Source: Azoarcus sp.
GTDB taxonomy: Bacteria > Pseudomonadota > Gammaproteobacteria > Burkholderiales > Rhodocyclaceae
Length of the DNA stretch: 64,000 nt
Assembly: GCA_020725025.1 (NCBI GenBank)
Contig: DYFV01000020.1
Coordinates: 1 to 64,000, forward strand
Direction of reading: 5' to 3'
Every line of letters starts with the position of its first letter. Within the stretch, counting starts at the first letter, position 1. The position numbers and the translations under genes are program-made. The notes beneath the pieces are model-generated. The model saw nothing but the letters and a program-made list of their open reading frames with translations, did not search any database and was not told the DNA's origin. Shown in pieces: positions 8,509 to 18,213 of this stretch.

Positions 8509-9576
8509 TTATCCGATTTGCACTTCGCGTACTTCGGCCAGCAGCCGGTCGCGCATCTCATTGCGGGAAAGATCGGCCATCTGGGACAGCGCCTCCCAGG
8601 CTGCGGGGTTGTGGCGCATGATGTAGGCGCGGTTCTCGGGGTAGCGCTTGGCGCGCCATTCCGAAATCAGTGCCGTGATGAGATGGCGTGTGGCCATGAG
8701 ATCGGCGACGATCTCCTGCTCCGCTTCGACAAGCGGCAGAATCGCGTGATAGGCCCCGACGAACTGCGCCGGCCCCTCGAACGGATCGGCGTTGCCGGTC
8801 ATGTGAAAGGCCGCCGCCGTACCGACTTCGCCGACCAGCGGCGCATGCAGCATGTCGCCGAAGTCGATGACCCCCAGGATGCGTTCATGGTCGTCGGGTG
8901 CGACCAGCACGTTGTAGAGGTGGTAGTCGTTGTGGATGACCTGCGCCCTGACCGAGGCCAGATGCGGCAGCACATGGTCGGTGAAGCGCTTCATGAACGA
9001 CTCGACAAGCGCGCGACGCGGGCCCTCGTCGATCGCATCGAACTTGGCGGTGAGCCGGTGCGCTGCGGAGACATTCCAGAGCAGATCGTGGGTTGCCGCA
9101 GGATGCGAGAAATCGCGCAACGCGAGGTTCAATCTGGCCAGGAATGCCCCCATTGCCCGGCGCTGCCCCGCGGTCCGCGGAGTCTCCCGGATCTGGATGC
9201 CATCGAGATAGGTCAGCATCCGCACCGTGGTCTGGACTCCGCCTGGCAATGTCACCGTATCGCGCGTCCGGCCGCCAAGCGTTCGCACGACGCGAGGCAC
9301 CGGCAGGTCGGGCGACACCCGGGCGATGTGCTCGAGCGCACCGATCTGGAAATCGACCACCGAAACCGACTCGGAGGGGTTGCTGATCTTGAACACGTAG
9401 CGGCTGCCGTCCGCGGTCTCGATGCAGCAATTCTGGTCGCGCTCGCCCGCCAGTGATTTGACGCTGCCACGGATGCCGTAGAGACGGCCGACCAGGGCCC
9501 CCACCTCATCCGGGGCGAGGCTGGGGGCCGCCGTGCTCAAGGCCGCAGCCGCAATCGGGCGATCCTCCGCCATCAT
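8509..9576 (-). CDS. APH/choline-kinase-family phosphotransferase (hydroxylysine kinase-like)
   Basis: 355 residues with a full aminoglycoside-phosphotransferase-fold active site: K63 in VFKIS, the catalytic loop VIHNDYHLYNVLV (D217, N222) and the metal-binding GVIDFGDM (DFG at 238-240). Such kinases phosphorylate hydroxyls of amines and amino alcohols. Its ATG overlaps the stop of the upstream HAD gene as ATGATG, indicating translational coupling; a second ATG at 9573 would shorten it by one residue. The class III enzyme follows 16 bases downstream. In animals, HYKK and PHYKPL form such a kinase/phospho-lyase pair for hydroxylysine; a similar two-step route is inferred here. Confidence 0.87.
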   Translation of the reverse strand: MMAEDRPIAAAALSTAAPSLAPDEVGALVGRLYGIRGSVKSLAGERDQNCCIETADGSRYVFKISNPSESVSVVDFQIGALEHIARVSPDLPVPRVVRTLGGRTRDTVTLPGGVQTTVRMLTYLDGIQIRETPRTAGQRRAMGAFLARLNLALRDFSHPAATHDLLWNVSAAHRLTAKFDAIDEGPRRALVESFMKRFTDHVLPHLASVRAQVIHNDYHLYNVLVAPDDHERILGVIDFGDMLHAPLVGEVGTAAAFHMTGNADPFEGPAQFVGAYHAILPLVEAEQEIVADLMATRHLITALISEWRAKRYPENRAYIMRHNPAAWEALSQMADLSRNEMRDRLLAEVREVQIG

Positions 9577-10277
9577 GCGACTCGTCTCGTCGTGGCCGTC
9601 TGGGTCGGAAACTCGAGCCCAAGCAGACCGGGAAGTTGGCGAATGTCGGTCAAGCGGTTGACGCCGTAGCCATCGCACGCGGGCTCGTGAGCGCGATCGA
9701 TGAAGGCCTTGGCCATGAATCCCAGGTCGTGTGCCGTCATGAGGTCGTAACGGAAGCTCGACGAGACGTGCATCATCTGGTCCGGTCCGCAGCCGAGTTG
9801 GTCGAACATGTATTCGAACATCTGGGCCCGCGGCTTGTAGGCGCGTGCTTCCTCGGCGGTGTACACGGCGTGGAAGGGGGCCTTGAGGTGGGCGACGCTG
9901 GCCGGGATCAGATCGACCATCGAGTTCGACAGGATCACCAGCGGGACATGGGGAGCGATGGCCTCGAGCGTCTCGACGACGTTCGGATGGGGCTGCCAGG
10001 TCGGGACGGCGTCGTAGAGCGCGATCGCATCGGACGGACGATACTCGACGCCGTGGGCCTTGCACGCCCGTTGAATGGAGTTTTCCACGACGTCGAAGAA
10101 CGGCTTCCACTCGCCCAATACTTCATCCAGGCGATAGAAGCGAAAACTGTCCAGAAAGGCCGGCATCCGATCGGCCGGAACACGATCTTCGAAGAGCCTC
10201 TTTGCGGTCGGCCCCATTTCGAAGTTGATGAGCGTTCCGTAGCAATCGAAGCTGATGAATTTCGGTTTGAATGGCAT
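9573..10277 (-). CDS. HAD-superfamily hydrolase, haloacid dehalogenase type II-like
   Basis: 234 residues. The nucleophile aspartate is D11 in FDCYGTLINF, motif II is LSNSM (S117-N118), the lysine is K148 in AYKPR, and motif IV lies in VSSSFRYDLMTAHDLGFM. The DxYGT form of motif I is that of L-2-haloacid dehalogenases, although many such proteins have other substrates. The start at 10277 has AGGAG at the right distance. It is first of three coupled genes (HAD, kinase, class III enzyme). A close paralogue lies at 25219-25887. In this setting a phosphatase or dehalogenase acting on a pathway by-product is possible. Confidence 0.88.
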   Translation of the reverse strand: MPFKPKFISFDCYGTLINFEMGPTAKRLFEDRVPADRMPAFLDSFRFYRLDEVLGEWKPFFDVVENSIQRACKAHGVEYRPSDAIALYDAVPTWQPHPNVVETLEAIAPHVPLVILSNSMVDLIPASVAHLKAPFHAVYTAEEARAYKPRAQMFEYMFDQLGCGPDQMMHVSSSFRYDLMTAHDLGFMAKAFIDRAHEPACDGYGVNRLTDIRQLPGLLGLEFPTQTATTRRVA

Positions 10278-10461
10278 TTGCTTGATCTCCTGCAGGTTGA
10301 CGGCGGGTTGACGCATTCAAGTCTATGGAGATCGGTCCCGGGGAGATGCTTTATTGCCTGGAGGCTCGAGCAGTTTCCTTTTCGATTTGGAGCATGGGGA
10401 AGATTTTCTGCGGCGTGCCGGCAGGTTGCCGCGGCTGCGGCCTCCCGCCGGCTTCGAGCCC

Positions 10462-11919
<1,458 letters not shown>

Positions 11920-11950
11920 GATGGTTCCTTTTTTTTGTGGTGATGCCCAT

Positions 11951-11975
11951 GCTCGGCGGCGCCGGGCCGCCGAGC
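11951..11975 (-). other. GC hairpin in the aspA leader
   Basis: GCTCGGCGG and CCGCCGAGC form perfect 9-base arms around a 7-base loop, 32 bases upstream of the aspA start codon. Between the terminator at 11984 and the start codon no -10-like sequence is visible. The hairpin is therefore probably transcribed as part of a longer leader. Confidence 0.5.
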
Positions 11976-11983
11976 ACGGGCGC

Positions 11984-12024
11984 AAAAAAAGGAGGCTGCC
12001 GTCCCGCAGGAAACGGCGGCCTCC
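11984..12024 (-). terminator. intrinsic terminator (second of two) before aspA
   Basis: Read on the minus strand, GGAGGC-c-GCCGT and ACGGC-a-GCCTCC pair around a 10-base loop and are followed by seven T. It lies between the AraC gene and aspA, 65 bases before the aspA start. It can be a back-up terminator for the long upstream operon or an attenuator for aspA. Confidence 0.8.
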
Positions 12025-12030
12025 GGGTAT

Positions 12031-12072
12031 AAAAAACCTTGGGGGGTCGAAGGGGTCCGCCCCAAGGAAAAA
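12031..12072 (-). terminator. intrinsic terminator closing the AraC gene/operon
   Basis: On the minus strand CCTTGGGG and CCCCAAGG pair around a 15-base loop, followed by six T. It is 30 bases past the AraC stop and marks the end of the long minus-strand operon. Confidence 0.85.
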
Positions 12073-12101
12073 GGGAGCCGTTTTCTCCCTGGAGACGTCC
12101 T

Positions 12102-12536
12102 TCAGTCCATCGGGTCGCGGCTGAACCGGGGCCGCATGTGCAGGTGGCGCGAGATGTACTCGCTGGGAGTCATGCCGCAGGTGCGCTTGAAGTGCCGGGC
12201 GAGATGGCTCTGGTCGAAGAAGCCGACCTCGCTCGCCACATCGGTCGGGCGGCAGCCCTGGGCCATCATCCGTTGCGCATGGCGCACCCGCACCTCGCAG
12301 ACATAGCGGTAGGGCGAGACGCCCACCCGCTGGCGGAAGTGCTTGGCCAGGCTGAAGCGGGTGAGGCCGACGAGGGCGGCGAGCCGGTCGAGGCTGATCG
12401 GCTCGCGGAAATTGTCCTCGATGAACTGCTTGGCCCGCGCGACGGCGCCGGCCGCCGCGCGCTCTTCACCCAGGGGTGCCCGGCCGCGAGGCGGGCACCT
12501 TTGGGAAACGCCATAGGCGATCGGATGGGTATCCAT
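12102..12536 (-). CDS. AraC-family transcriptional regulator, DNA-binding domain only
   Basis: 144 residues consisting essentially of the tandem helix-turn-helix AraC domain. The first HTH has EPISLDRLAALVGLTRFSLAKHFRQ and the second has PTDVASEVGFFDQSHLARHFKR, then GMTPSEYI. Only about 35 residues precede it, so there is no sensing domain; ligand control must be absent or supplied elsewhere. GAGGAG stands before the ATG at 12536. It starts 29 bases after the dehydratase stop and is probably the last gene of the operon. It likely acts on that operon or on aspA. Its short N-terminus is a little unusual but seen in other small AraC proteins. Confidence 0.88.
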   Translation of the reverse strand: MDTHPIAYGVSQRCPPRGRAPLGEERAAAGAVARAKQFIEDNFREPISLDRLAALVGLTRFSLAKHFRQRVGVSPYRYVCEVRVRHAQRMMAQGCRPTDVASEVGFFDQSHLARHFKRTCGMTPSEYISRHLHMRPRFSRDPMD

Positions 12537-12565
12537 GACGGTCTCCTCAGACGCGACCTCGCTCC

Positions 12566-13537
12566 TTACTCGGTACGCTCGTATATCTTGGCCAGGTCGC
12601 ACAAATCCCAGTTCCCGCCGCTCAACACCACGCAGACCTTCTCGTCCGGTCGGACCTTCACGGCGCCCGCCAGCAAGGCTCCAATACCGATCGAGGCGGC
12701 CGGTTCCGCGATCAATTTCGCGTCCTTGGCAAGCATGCGCATGCCCGCGACGATGTCCTCGTCCTCGACGAGCACGATCTCGTCCACGTACCTCTCGATA
12801 ATGGGGTAGGGGTTCTGACCCGGGACACTGATCCTCAGGCCGTCCGCAATGGTGTTCTTCAAGGGGAGCGAGGTGCGTTCCCCGTTCTTCCGGCTGTGGA
12901 AGTACTTGGGCGTCAGGGCCGGCTCCGCGCCTACCACACGCACCGACGGCTTCGTTTCCTTGATGGCGGTGGCGATTCCCGAAATTAGGCCTCCGCCGCC
13001 CATGGGGACGATCACCGTGTCCACATCTTCCAGATCCTCCAGTATTTCCAGGCCGATCGTTCCCTGGCCGGCCATGACGAGAGGGTCCTCGAAGGCGTGA
13101 ACCACCGCGTATTTCATCTCTTCGGCGATCTCATACACCCGTTTCCACCTGGCAGCCGTATCACCGTCGAACAGGACGACTTCTGCCCCGAGGGCCTCCG
13201 TATTGGCGATCTTGATCTTCGGCGTGGTGACCGGAAGCACCAGGATCGCCTTGACGCCCAGCATTCGCGCGGCGTAAGCGAGCCCTTGGGCATGATTGCC
13301 GGAGGACGTGGCGATGATGCCGTTGGCGATCGCTTCCCTCGGGAGCGAAAGCGACTTGTTCAGAGCGCCCCGGATCTTGAAGGCGCCCGTGATCTGCAGG
13401 GTTTCAGGCTTGAGCCATACCTGGCAGCCGAGGGCCTTCTCCATCTTCTCGCCGCGCAGCAGCGGCGTGTGCTTGATGTGGGGCCGCAGCCGTTCCTGGG
13501 CTTCGCGGACGTCCTGAATGGTGGGGTAGTTGCGCAT
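12566..13537 (-). CDS. threonine-dehydratase-family PLP enzyme (EutB/BhcB-like)
   Basis: A fold-type II PLP enzyme of 323 residues: Schiff-base lysine K54 in TGAFKIRGALN, SSGNHAQG at 78-85 and the phosphate-binding GGGGLISG at 180-187. There is no C-terminal ACT regulatory domain, so it is a catabolic type. The family includes threonine/serine dehydratase, hydroxyectoine-utilisation EutB and beta-hydroxyaspartate dehydratase BhcB. The next upstream gene encodes an ornithine-cyclodeaminase-family protein, and a pair of these two families is exactly what eut (EutB-EutC) and bhc (BhcB-BhcD) systems have. Its base composition is visibly less G+C-rich than its neighbours, suggesting acquisition. 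Exact substrate unknown. Confidence 0.85.
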   Translation of the reverse strand: MRNYPTIQDVREAQERLRPHIKHTPLLRGEKMEKALGCQVWLKPETLQITGAFKIRGALNKSLSLPREAIANGIIATSSGNHAQGLAYAARMLGVKAILVLPVTTPKIKIANTEALGAEVVLFDGDTAARWKRVYEIAEEMKYAVVHAFEDPLVMAGQGTIGLEILEDLEDVDTVIVPMGGGGLISGIATAIKETKPSVRVVGAEPALTPKYFHSRKNGERTSLPLKNTIADGLRISVPGQNPYPIIERYVDEIVLVEDEDIVAGMRMLAKDAKLIAEPAASIGIGALLAGAVKVRPDEKVCVVLSGGNWDLCDLAKIYERTE

Positions 13538-13600
13538 GGTGCCTATTTCCTTCTTTCAGACCTGCAATTCGTGACCATGTGGGGAGGACCTGGATCGAGC

Positions 13601-14590
13601 TCACGCAATGAACTCGAAGAAGGTCCCGACATTGCCTTCGATTGCGTTCTGATAGATCTTGTATGCCGTGGTGTTGTCCTGGATGGCCATTCCGGTGGAA
13701 TCGAAGATGGTGATCTCCTCATCGTTTTCTCTTCCGGGCTTTCTGCCCAGCAGGATCTCGCCGATCTCTCCGTGGATATCGTCCAGGGTGATGATCCCGC
13801 GATCCAACGGATGAAAAGTCTCGCCCTTGTCGATGCACTGCTCGATCGAGTCATTCACGATCTTCGCGTTCCTGAAGATCTCGGGCTCGAATTCCTGCTT
13901 CCCTTTCATATCGGTGCCGATCGCCACGATGTGCGTACCGGGCTTCACCCAGCTCGCTTCCACCAGCGAGCCTTTCCCGCGGGTCGTGGTGATCAGGATG
14001 TCGGCCTGCTCGACAGCCTCCTTCGCGGAGCCTGCCATGATCACGGGAATGCCGAACTCGGCTTCGATATCCGCCTTGTATTTGGAAAGCGATTCCGGGT
14101 GGCGATCCCAGGCATGGATCTCCTCGATCTTCATGACCTCGGTCATTGCCCGGATCTGCATCCTGGCCTGGTTCCCGGTGCCGATGGACGTGATCTTCCT
14201 GGCGTTCTTCCGTGCAAGCGCCTTTGCCGAAACGGCGCCACATGCCCCGGTCCGGAGCCCGGTGAGCAGGCTTCCGTCCATCACGCAGATCAGGGCGCAG
14301 CTCCTGGCATCGAAGAGCAGGACGGTCCCCATGCCGCTGGGCACGCCGTAGAGCCTCGGGTTGTCGGGGAGGGCTCCGGAAGATGCCTTCATGGAGATGA
14401 TCTCGTTGCCCTTGTAGTAACCGAGCTTGAAGTCGATCTCGCCCCCGGAAGGCAGATGAATCCCGATATACGGGGGCTGATCCACCTGGCCGCCGCTGAA
14501 CGCCTTGTATGCCTCTTCGACCGTGCCGATGACTTCCTTCATGGATATCAATCGGCTGACTTCCTCTTTCTTGAGCAGCAGCGTCTTCAT
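13601..14590 (-). CDS. ornithine cyclodeaminase / mu-crystallin family protein (EutC/BhcD-like)
   Basis: 329 residues with the N-terminal substrate domain (ISMKASSG with K68) and a Rossmann NAD(P) domain ([19 protein letters not shown] at 137-140, then [15 protein letters not shown]). Family members include ornithine cyclodeaminase, alanine dehydrogenase, EutC of ectoine utilisation and BhcD iminosuccinate reductase. A perfect GGAGGTGA precedes the ATG at 14590. It is rich in lysine and isoleucine, with G+C near 55 percent by eye against two-thirds around it, as is the next gene, so the pair was probably acquired together. An imine reductase acting on the dehydratase product is a reasonable inference. 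Confidence 0.84.
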   Translation of the reverse strand: MKTLLLKKEEVSRLISMKEVIGTVEEAYKAFSGGQVDQPPYIGIHLPSGGEIDFKLGYYKGNEIISMKASSGALPDNPRLYGVPSGMGTVLLFDARSCALICVMDGSLLTGLRTGACGAVSAKALARKNARKITSIGTGNQARMQIRAMTEVMKIEEIHAWDRHPESLSKYKADIEAEFGIPVIMAGSAKEAVEQADILITTTRGKGSLVEASWVKPGTHIVAIGTDMKGKQEFEPEIFRNAKIVNDSIEQCIDKGETFHPLDRGIITLDDIHGEIGEILLGRKPGRENDEEITIFDSTGMAIQDNTTAYKIYQNAIEGNVGTFFEFIA

Positions 14591-14616
14591 TATTGTCACC
14601 TCCACATTTTTCCGAT

Positions 14617-15369
14617 TCAGGCAGGGCGATAAATGGCGTACACCTTGGCCACGTTCTCGCGGCTCTCCCAGCTGCACTGGGCGCCCTGCTCGACGATGAA
14701 GATGTCGCCGCGGGAGAAGGTGCCGCTGCGCCCCGTTTCGTCCACGAAGGTCACGCTGCCTTCGAGCAGGTGCATGAGCTCGTAGATGCGGTAGGTCATC
14801 GCACGGCGGTGATAGGGGGTCGAGTCCCAGGTGCCGCAGAGGAACACGCCGTCGCTCGAAACATGGTCGGTGTGGTTGCGGCATGCCGGCGCCGGCGTGA
14901 GGAGCAGCTCGGCCGCGGGCCCGCCCGACGGTCCGAACTCGGGGTTCTGCTTGATCGGCACGATGGCGCGATCGGCCGGCTCGCTGTCGTAGTAGCGCAT
15001 GAAGATCACCGATACCGGCTCCTGAGCCGACCAGGAGAATTCGGCCCCGTGCTGGATCACCGCGCTGTTTTCCGGCCCCAGCACCAGCGTGCGGTCCTGC
15101 TGGGTCAGGGTCAGCGTTCCGTCGCAGACGATGATGAACTCATCCACCGGCTGGCACTGCACCGCGCCGCTGCCGGCTTCCAGTGCGATGACGCCCGCAG
15201 TGACGGGTCCGGGCGGAAAGTCCAGCAGGCGGCGGCTGGACAGGAACGGGTCTTCCCCGGCGGAGGCGGTCAGGGGGATGCCCTGGCGCTTGTCCCGCGC
15301 AAACTCGCGCAGATCGATGAAGGTTCGCGGAGTGGACTGTAGCGCCGCTGCGTCCTGCAAATTCGACAT
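14617..15369 (-). CDS. bicupin protein, (S)-ureidoglycine aminohydrolase-like
   Basis: 250 residues with two cupin halves: an N-terminal one around [17 protein letters not shown] (about 75-91) and a C-terminal one around [18 protein letters not shown] (about 195-212), each with the G(x)5 and beta-barrel pattern. The layout is that of the AllE/YlbA group and of DUF861-type cupins that often accompany amino-acid oxidases. No other allantoin genes are nearby, so allantoin metabolism is unlikely. A sensor or small-molecule lyase/isomerase role within the operon is more plausible. The ribosome site (GAGAAC) is weak. Confidence 0.75.
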   Translation of the reverse strand: MSNLQDAAALQSTPRTFIDLREFARDKRQGIPLTASAGEDPFLSSRRLLDFPPGPVTAGVIALEAGSGAVQCQPVDEFIIVCDGTLTLTQQDRTLVLGPENSAVIQHGAEFSWSAQEPVSVIFMRYYDSEPADRAIVPIKQNPEFGPSGGPAAELLLTPAPACRNHTDHVSSDGVFLCGTWDSTPYHRRAMTYRIYELMHLLEGSVTFVDETGRSGTFSRGDIFIVEQGAQCSWESRENVAKVYAIYRPA

Positions 15370-15404
15370 GGTCTGTTCTCGATTCGTTGGGGGTGTGAAT
15401 AAAT

Positions 15405-16550
15405 TCAGGCCGCCTGCATCGCCTGCTTGGCAAAGCGTCCGATGTGGTAATGCTCGATCGGGGTGCTCGTGGCGCCGGTATGGATGAGTTCCGCCATCAC
15501 GTCGCCCACGCCCGGTCCCAGCTGGAAACCGTGGCCGGAGAAGCCGAAGGCGTAGTACAGGCCGGGCACGCGCGCGCTCGGCCCCATGACGGGCCGGCTG
15601 TCTTCCATGTAGCCCTCGATGCCGCTCCAGACCCGGATGATGTTCAGGTTCTTGAACGCCGGGACCACGCGCGGCGCTTGTGCCAGCGTCATCAGCGTCC
15701 GGCGCGGATTCACGTAGGCGCGCCGTTTTTCCATGTCCACCGGTTCATGGCCGCCGCCGCCGATCACGATGTTGCCGCGCGCGACCTGGCGGAAGTAGAC
15801 GATCTCCTCGGGAATATCCGTCGCCAGGCCGATGGTCGGCGCAATGGCGTAAGGCACCGGTTCGGTGACGCACATCTGCGGCCCCTTGACGATCATCGGC
15901 ACCGGCTCGCCGAACTTGGCGCTGATGCGGTCGCCCCAGGCGCCCGCCGTGATCAGCACCGCGGGGGCGCGGAAGGTCCGTCCGTCGGCGGCGGATACGC
16001 GGAAGTCCTCGCCGTCCTTCTCGACGTTCACGATCTCGGTGTTCTCGAACACCTGCGCGCCTTCGCGCACCGCAGCGCGGCCGAAGGCCGGTGCCGCCAG
16101 GCGCGGGTTGGCGTGACCGTCGTAGGGGGCGTAGCAGCCCGCGGTGACTTCCGGCCCCAGGTACGGAAAGCGTTCGTGTACCGCTTTCGCGCTCATCATC
16201 TGCAGACCCAGGCCGTAGGGCTGGGCGTCCTGCGCATACTTCTCCAGCCGTTCGGCGTGCTCCGGGCGGTAGCCGATGCGCAGATGGCCGCTCAGCAGGA
16301 GCTCCACATCCTCGCCGATCAGCTCCTTGAGCTTCAGCCAGATCTCGCGCGAGCGGTTGGCGAGCGGCAGTTGCTCGATGGCGCGGCCCTGCCGGCGCAC
16401 GTTGCCGAAATTGACGCCGCTGGCTTGCTGCCCGATCAGTCCCCGCTCCAGCAGGATGACCGACATGCCGCGCTTGCGCAGGAAGAAGGCGCTGGCCGCG
16501 CCCATGAAGCCGCCGCCGACGATGACGACATCTGCTGCATGCGTACTCAT
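15405..16550 (-). CDS. FAD-dependent amino-acid oxidase/dehydrogenase, beta-type subunit (opine oxidase B / sarcosine oxidase beta-like)
   Basis: 381 residues of the DAO family: FAD loop VVIVGGGFMGAASAFFLRKRG (residues 8-28), then the mid-domain ITAGAWGDRI and C-terminal DSRPVMGPSARVPGLYYAFG and GFSGHGFQLGPGVG. In opine oxidases, D-hydroxyproline dehydrogenase and cyanide synthase this type of subunit carries the substrate site. The ATG at 16550 overlaps the stop of the upstream flavoprotein gene by four bases with a GGAGG site, showing tight coupling to the other two subunits. The likely reaction is oxidation of a C-N bond of an N-substituted or D-amino acid. Confidence 0.87.
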   Translation of the reverse strand: MSTHAADVVIVGGGFMGAASAFFLRKRGMSVILLERGLIGQQASGVNFGNVRRQGRAIEQLPLANRSREIWLKLKELIGEDVELLLSGHLRIGYRPEHAERLEKYAQDAQPYGLGLQMMSAKAVHERFPYLGPEVTAGCYAPYDGHANPRLAAPAFGRAAVREGAQVFENTEIVNVEKDGEDFRVSAADGRTFRAPAVLITAGAWGDRISAKFGEPVPMIVKGPQMCVTEPVPYAIAPTIGLATDIPEEIVYFRQVARGNIVIGGGGHEPVDMEKRRAYVNPRRTLMTLAQAPRVVPAFKNLNIIRVWSGIEGYMEDSRPVMGPSARVPGLYYAFGFSGHGFQLGPGVGDVMAELIHTGATSTPIEHYHIGRFAKQAMQAA

Positions 16551-17923
16551 TCTTTCACCTCCTGCACCGCGATCGAGAGCGGCTTGACCGGCCCCTGGCC
16601 GCGCAGGCGGCCCACCTTCTCCAGCGGAATGCCGGCCGCGGCCGCGACCACCTCGGCGCCGGCGTGGCCGCAGTAGCGGCCCTGGCAGCGCCCCATGCCG
16701 ACGCGGCTGAAAGCCTTGGCCCGGTTGGCCTCGCAGGCCCCCATCTGGTTCACCACCCGGCGCAGCTCGCCGGCGGTGATCGCCTCGCAGCGGCACACGA
16801 CGGCGTCGTCGGGCAGGCGCGCGGCCTGCTCGGCGGGCCAGGGGAAGGCCTCGACGAGGCCCTGGCGGAAGCGGTCCATCACCTCGCGCTCACGGCGCAG
16901 CGCCTCGCGCTCGGCTGCGGGCACGGGGTGGCCCAGGTCCTCGAGCAGCGCCCAGGCGGCGAGCTTGCCGGCGATCTCCGCCCCGTCGGCGCCGAGCACC
17001 CGCGCGCCGTCACCGGCCAGATACACGCCGGGCACCGTGCTCCTGCCATCCCGGTCGATGGCGGGCAGCCACTGGCGGGTCTCGGCGTCGAAGCGGAACT
17101 CGCAGCGGGCGAGGTCGGCGAGCTGGGTCTCCGGCCGCACGTGGTAGCCCAGGGCGACCGCATCGCACTCCACCTGATGGGTCGCGCCGTCCGGGCTGCG
17201 GTAGGTGATTCCCCACACGCCGTCCTCGGCGGTGCCGTGGATTTCCAGCGGCTCGATGCCCGTCACCACCCGCACGCCGGCACTGCGCAGTGTGCGCATG
17301 AGGGAGATCCCGTTTACCAGCACCCGCGGCCTGGCGGCGAGCTTGGGCAGGGCGCGCACGCGCTTCCACAGGCTGGAGGTGTCGAGCACCGCCGCTACCT
17401 GCGCGCCCGCCTTGACGTACTGGGCCGCCACCAGGTAGAGCAGGGGGCCCGTGCCGGCGAACACCACCCGGCGCCCGATGGCGCAGGCCTGGGACTTCAG
17501 CGCGATCTGCGCCGCGCCGAGGCTGTAGGTGCCGGCGTGGTGCCAACCCTTCACGGGCATGAGGCGGTCGGTCGCGCCCGAGCACACCACCAGCGCATCG
17601 AAGGGCAGCGCCTTCGACACCCCTGCCGAGACCGTGTACAGCTGCCGCTCGGCGATGTTCCAGGCGAGCGTCTCGGGCCGGTAGTCGATCGCGCCGCGGA
17701 GCGACTCGAAGGTCTGGTGCAGTGAGCGGGCGCGCTCGGCTTCCGTCCCGTACAGGGTGGGGTAGGAGCGGGTGAAGCCCTCGGGCTGGCGGCGGTAGAT
17801 CTGGCCGCCGTCGCGGCGGCCTTCGTCCACCAGGATCGGCTTGATCCCCGCTGCGACCAGCACCTGGGCGCAGCGCACGCCCGCCGGACCCGCGCCGACG
17901 ATAATCACGCGACCTTGGCCCAT
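16547..17923 (-). CDS. NAD(P)/FAD oxidoreductase with C-terminal [2Fe-2S] domain, alpha-type subunit (opine oxidase A / HcnB-like)
   Basis: 458 residues: an N-terminal FAD site (VIIVGAGPAGVRCAQVL), a second nucleotide site near VVFAGTGPLLYLVAAQY and PGVYLAGDGARVLGADGA before the C-terminal BFD-like [2Fe-2S] domain. That domain has cysteines C377, C379, C413 and C418 (CRC ... GRCQGRYC). This is the layout of opine oxidase subunit A, HcnB and the alpha subunit of D-hydroxyproline dehydrogenase. It is coupled upstream to the small ferredoxin-like gene (19-base overlap) and downstream to the DAO subunit, giving a three-gene enzyme. Confidence 0.9.
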   Translation of the reverse strand: MGQGRVIIVGAGPAGVRCAQVLVAAGIKPILVDEGRRDGGQIYRRQPEGFTRSYPTLYGTEAERARSLHQTFESLRGAIDYRPETLAWNIAERQLYTVSAGVSKALPFDALVVCSGATDRLMPVKGWHHAGTYSLGAAQIALKSQACAIGRRVVFAGTGPLLYLVAAQYVKAGAQVAAVLDTSSLWKRVRALPKLAARPRVLVNGISLMRTLRSAGVRVVTGIEPLEIHGTAEDGVWGITYRSPDGATHQVECDAVALGYHVRPETQLADLARCEFRFDAETRQWLPAIDRDGRSTVPGVYLAGDGARVLGADGAEIAGKLAAWALLEDLGHPVPAAEREALRREREVMDRFRQGLVEAFPWPAEQAARLPDDAVVCRCEAITAGELRRVVNQMGACEANRAKAFSRVGMGRCQGRYCGHAGAEVVAAAAGIPLEKVGRLRGQGPVKPLSIAVQEVKE

Positions 17924-18213
17924 GATCCCTCCGGTTGGGTGGTTACGATCTGCATGCCTTCCTCGACCATGGTGGTGCACGAGCGCAGCCGTTCGCCGGC
18001 CGCCGTCCATACCCAGCAGTCCTGGCAGGCGCCCATCAGGCAGAAGCCGGCGCGCCGGTCGTCACCGAACTCGGAGGTGCGCACGCCCCTGCCGTTGTTG
18101 AGAACGGCGACGAGCAAGGTGTCGCCGGCGAGCGCTTCGGCGGGGGCGCCGTCGAGCTCGAAGCGCACCCTGGCCCGGCCGGTCTCGGCCAGTCTCACGA
18201 ATCGTCCGGTCAT
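17905..18213 (-). CDS. (2Fe-2S)-binding small subunit of the amino-acid dehydrogenase complex (OoxC/HcnA-like)
   Basis: 102 residues with one plant-type ferredoxin fold of the Fer2_4 group. Its four cluster cysteines are C58, C63, C66 and C79 (CLMGACQDC, then RSC). Proteins of this size form the gamma subunit of opine oxidase-like and HcnABC complexes and carry electrons between the two flavoproteins or to the respiratory chain. AGGAGA precedes the start. Both ends overlap neighbours: a 4-base ATGA with the ABC ATPase stop and 19 bases into the alpha subunit gene. Confidence 0.88.
   Translation of the reverse strand: MTGRFVRLAETGRARVRFELDGAPAEALAGDTLLVAVLNNGRGVRTSEFGDDRRAGFCLMGACQDCWVWTAAGERLRSCTTMVEEGMQIVTTQPEGSWAKVA

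Noticed and set aside
12566-14590. Firm assignment as ectoine utilisation EutB-EutC
   Set aside because: The ectoine hydrolase (EutD/DoeA) is missing and the AstE-like gene is 21 kb away in another unit; the pair fits beta-hydroxyaspartate enzymes equally well.
13097-14632. Plus-strand frame of about 500 codons opposite the dehydratase and cyclodeaminase-like genes
   Set aside because: No motif, antisense to two well-supported PLP/NAD enzymes.
14617-15369. Allantoin degradation gene (ureidoglycine aminohydrolase)
   Set aside because: No other allantoin or purine-catabolic genes occur nearby; the cupin is more likely an accessory of the oxidase operon.
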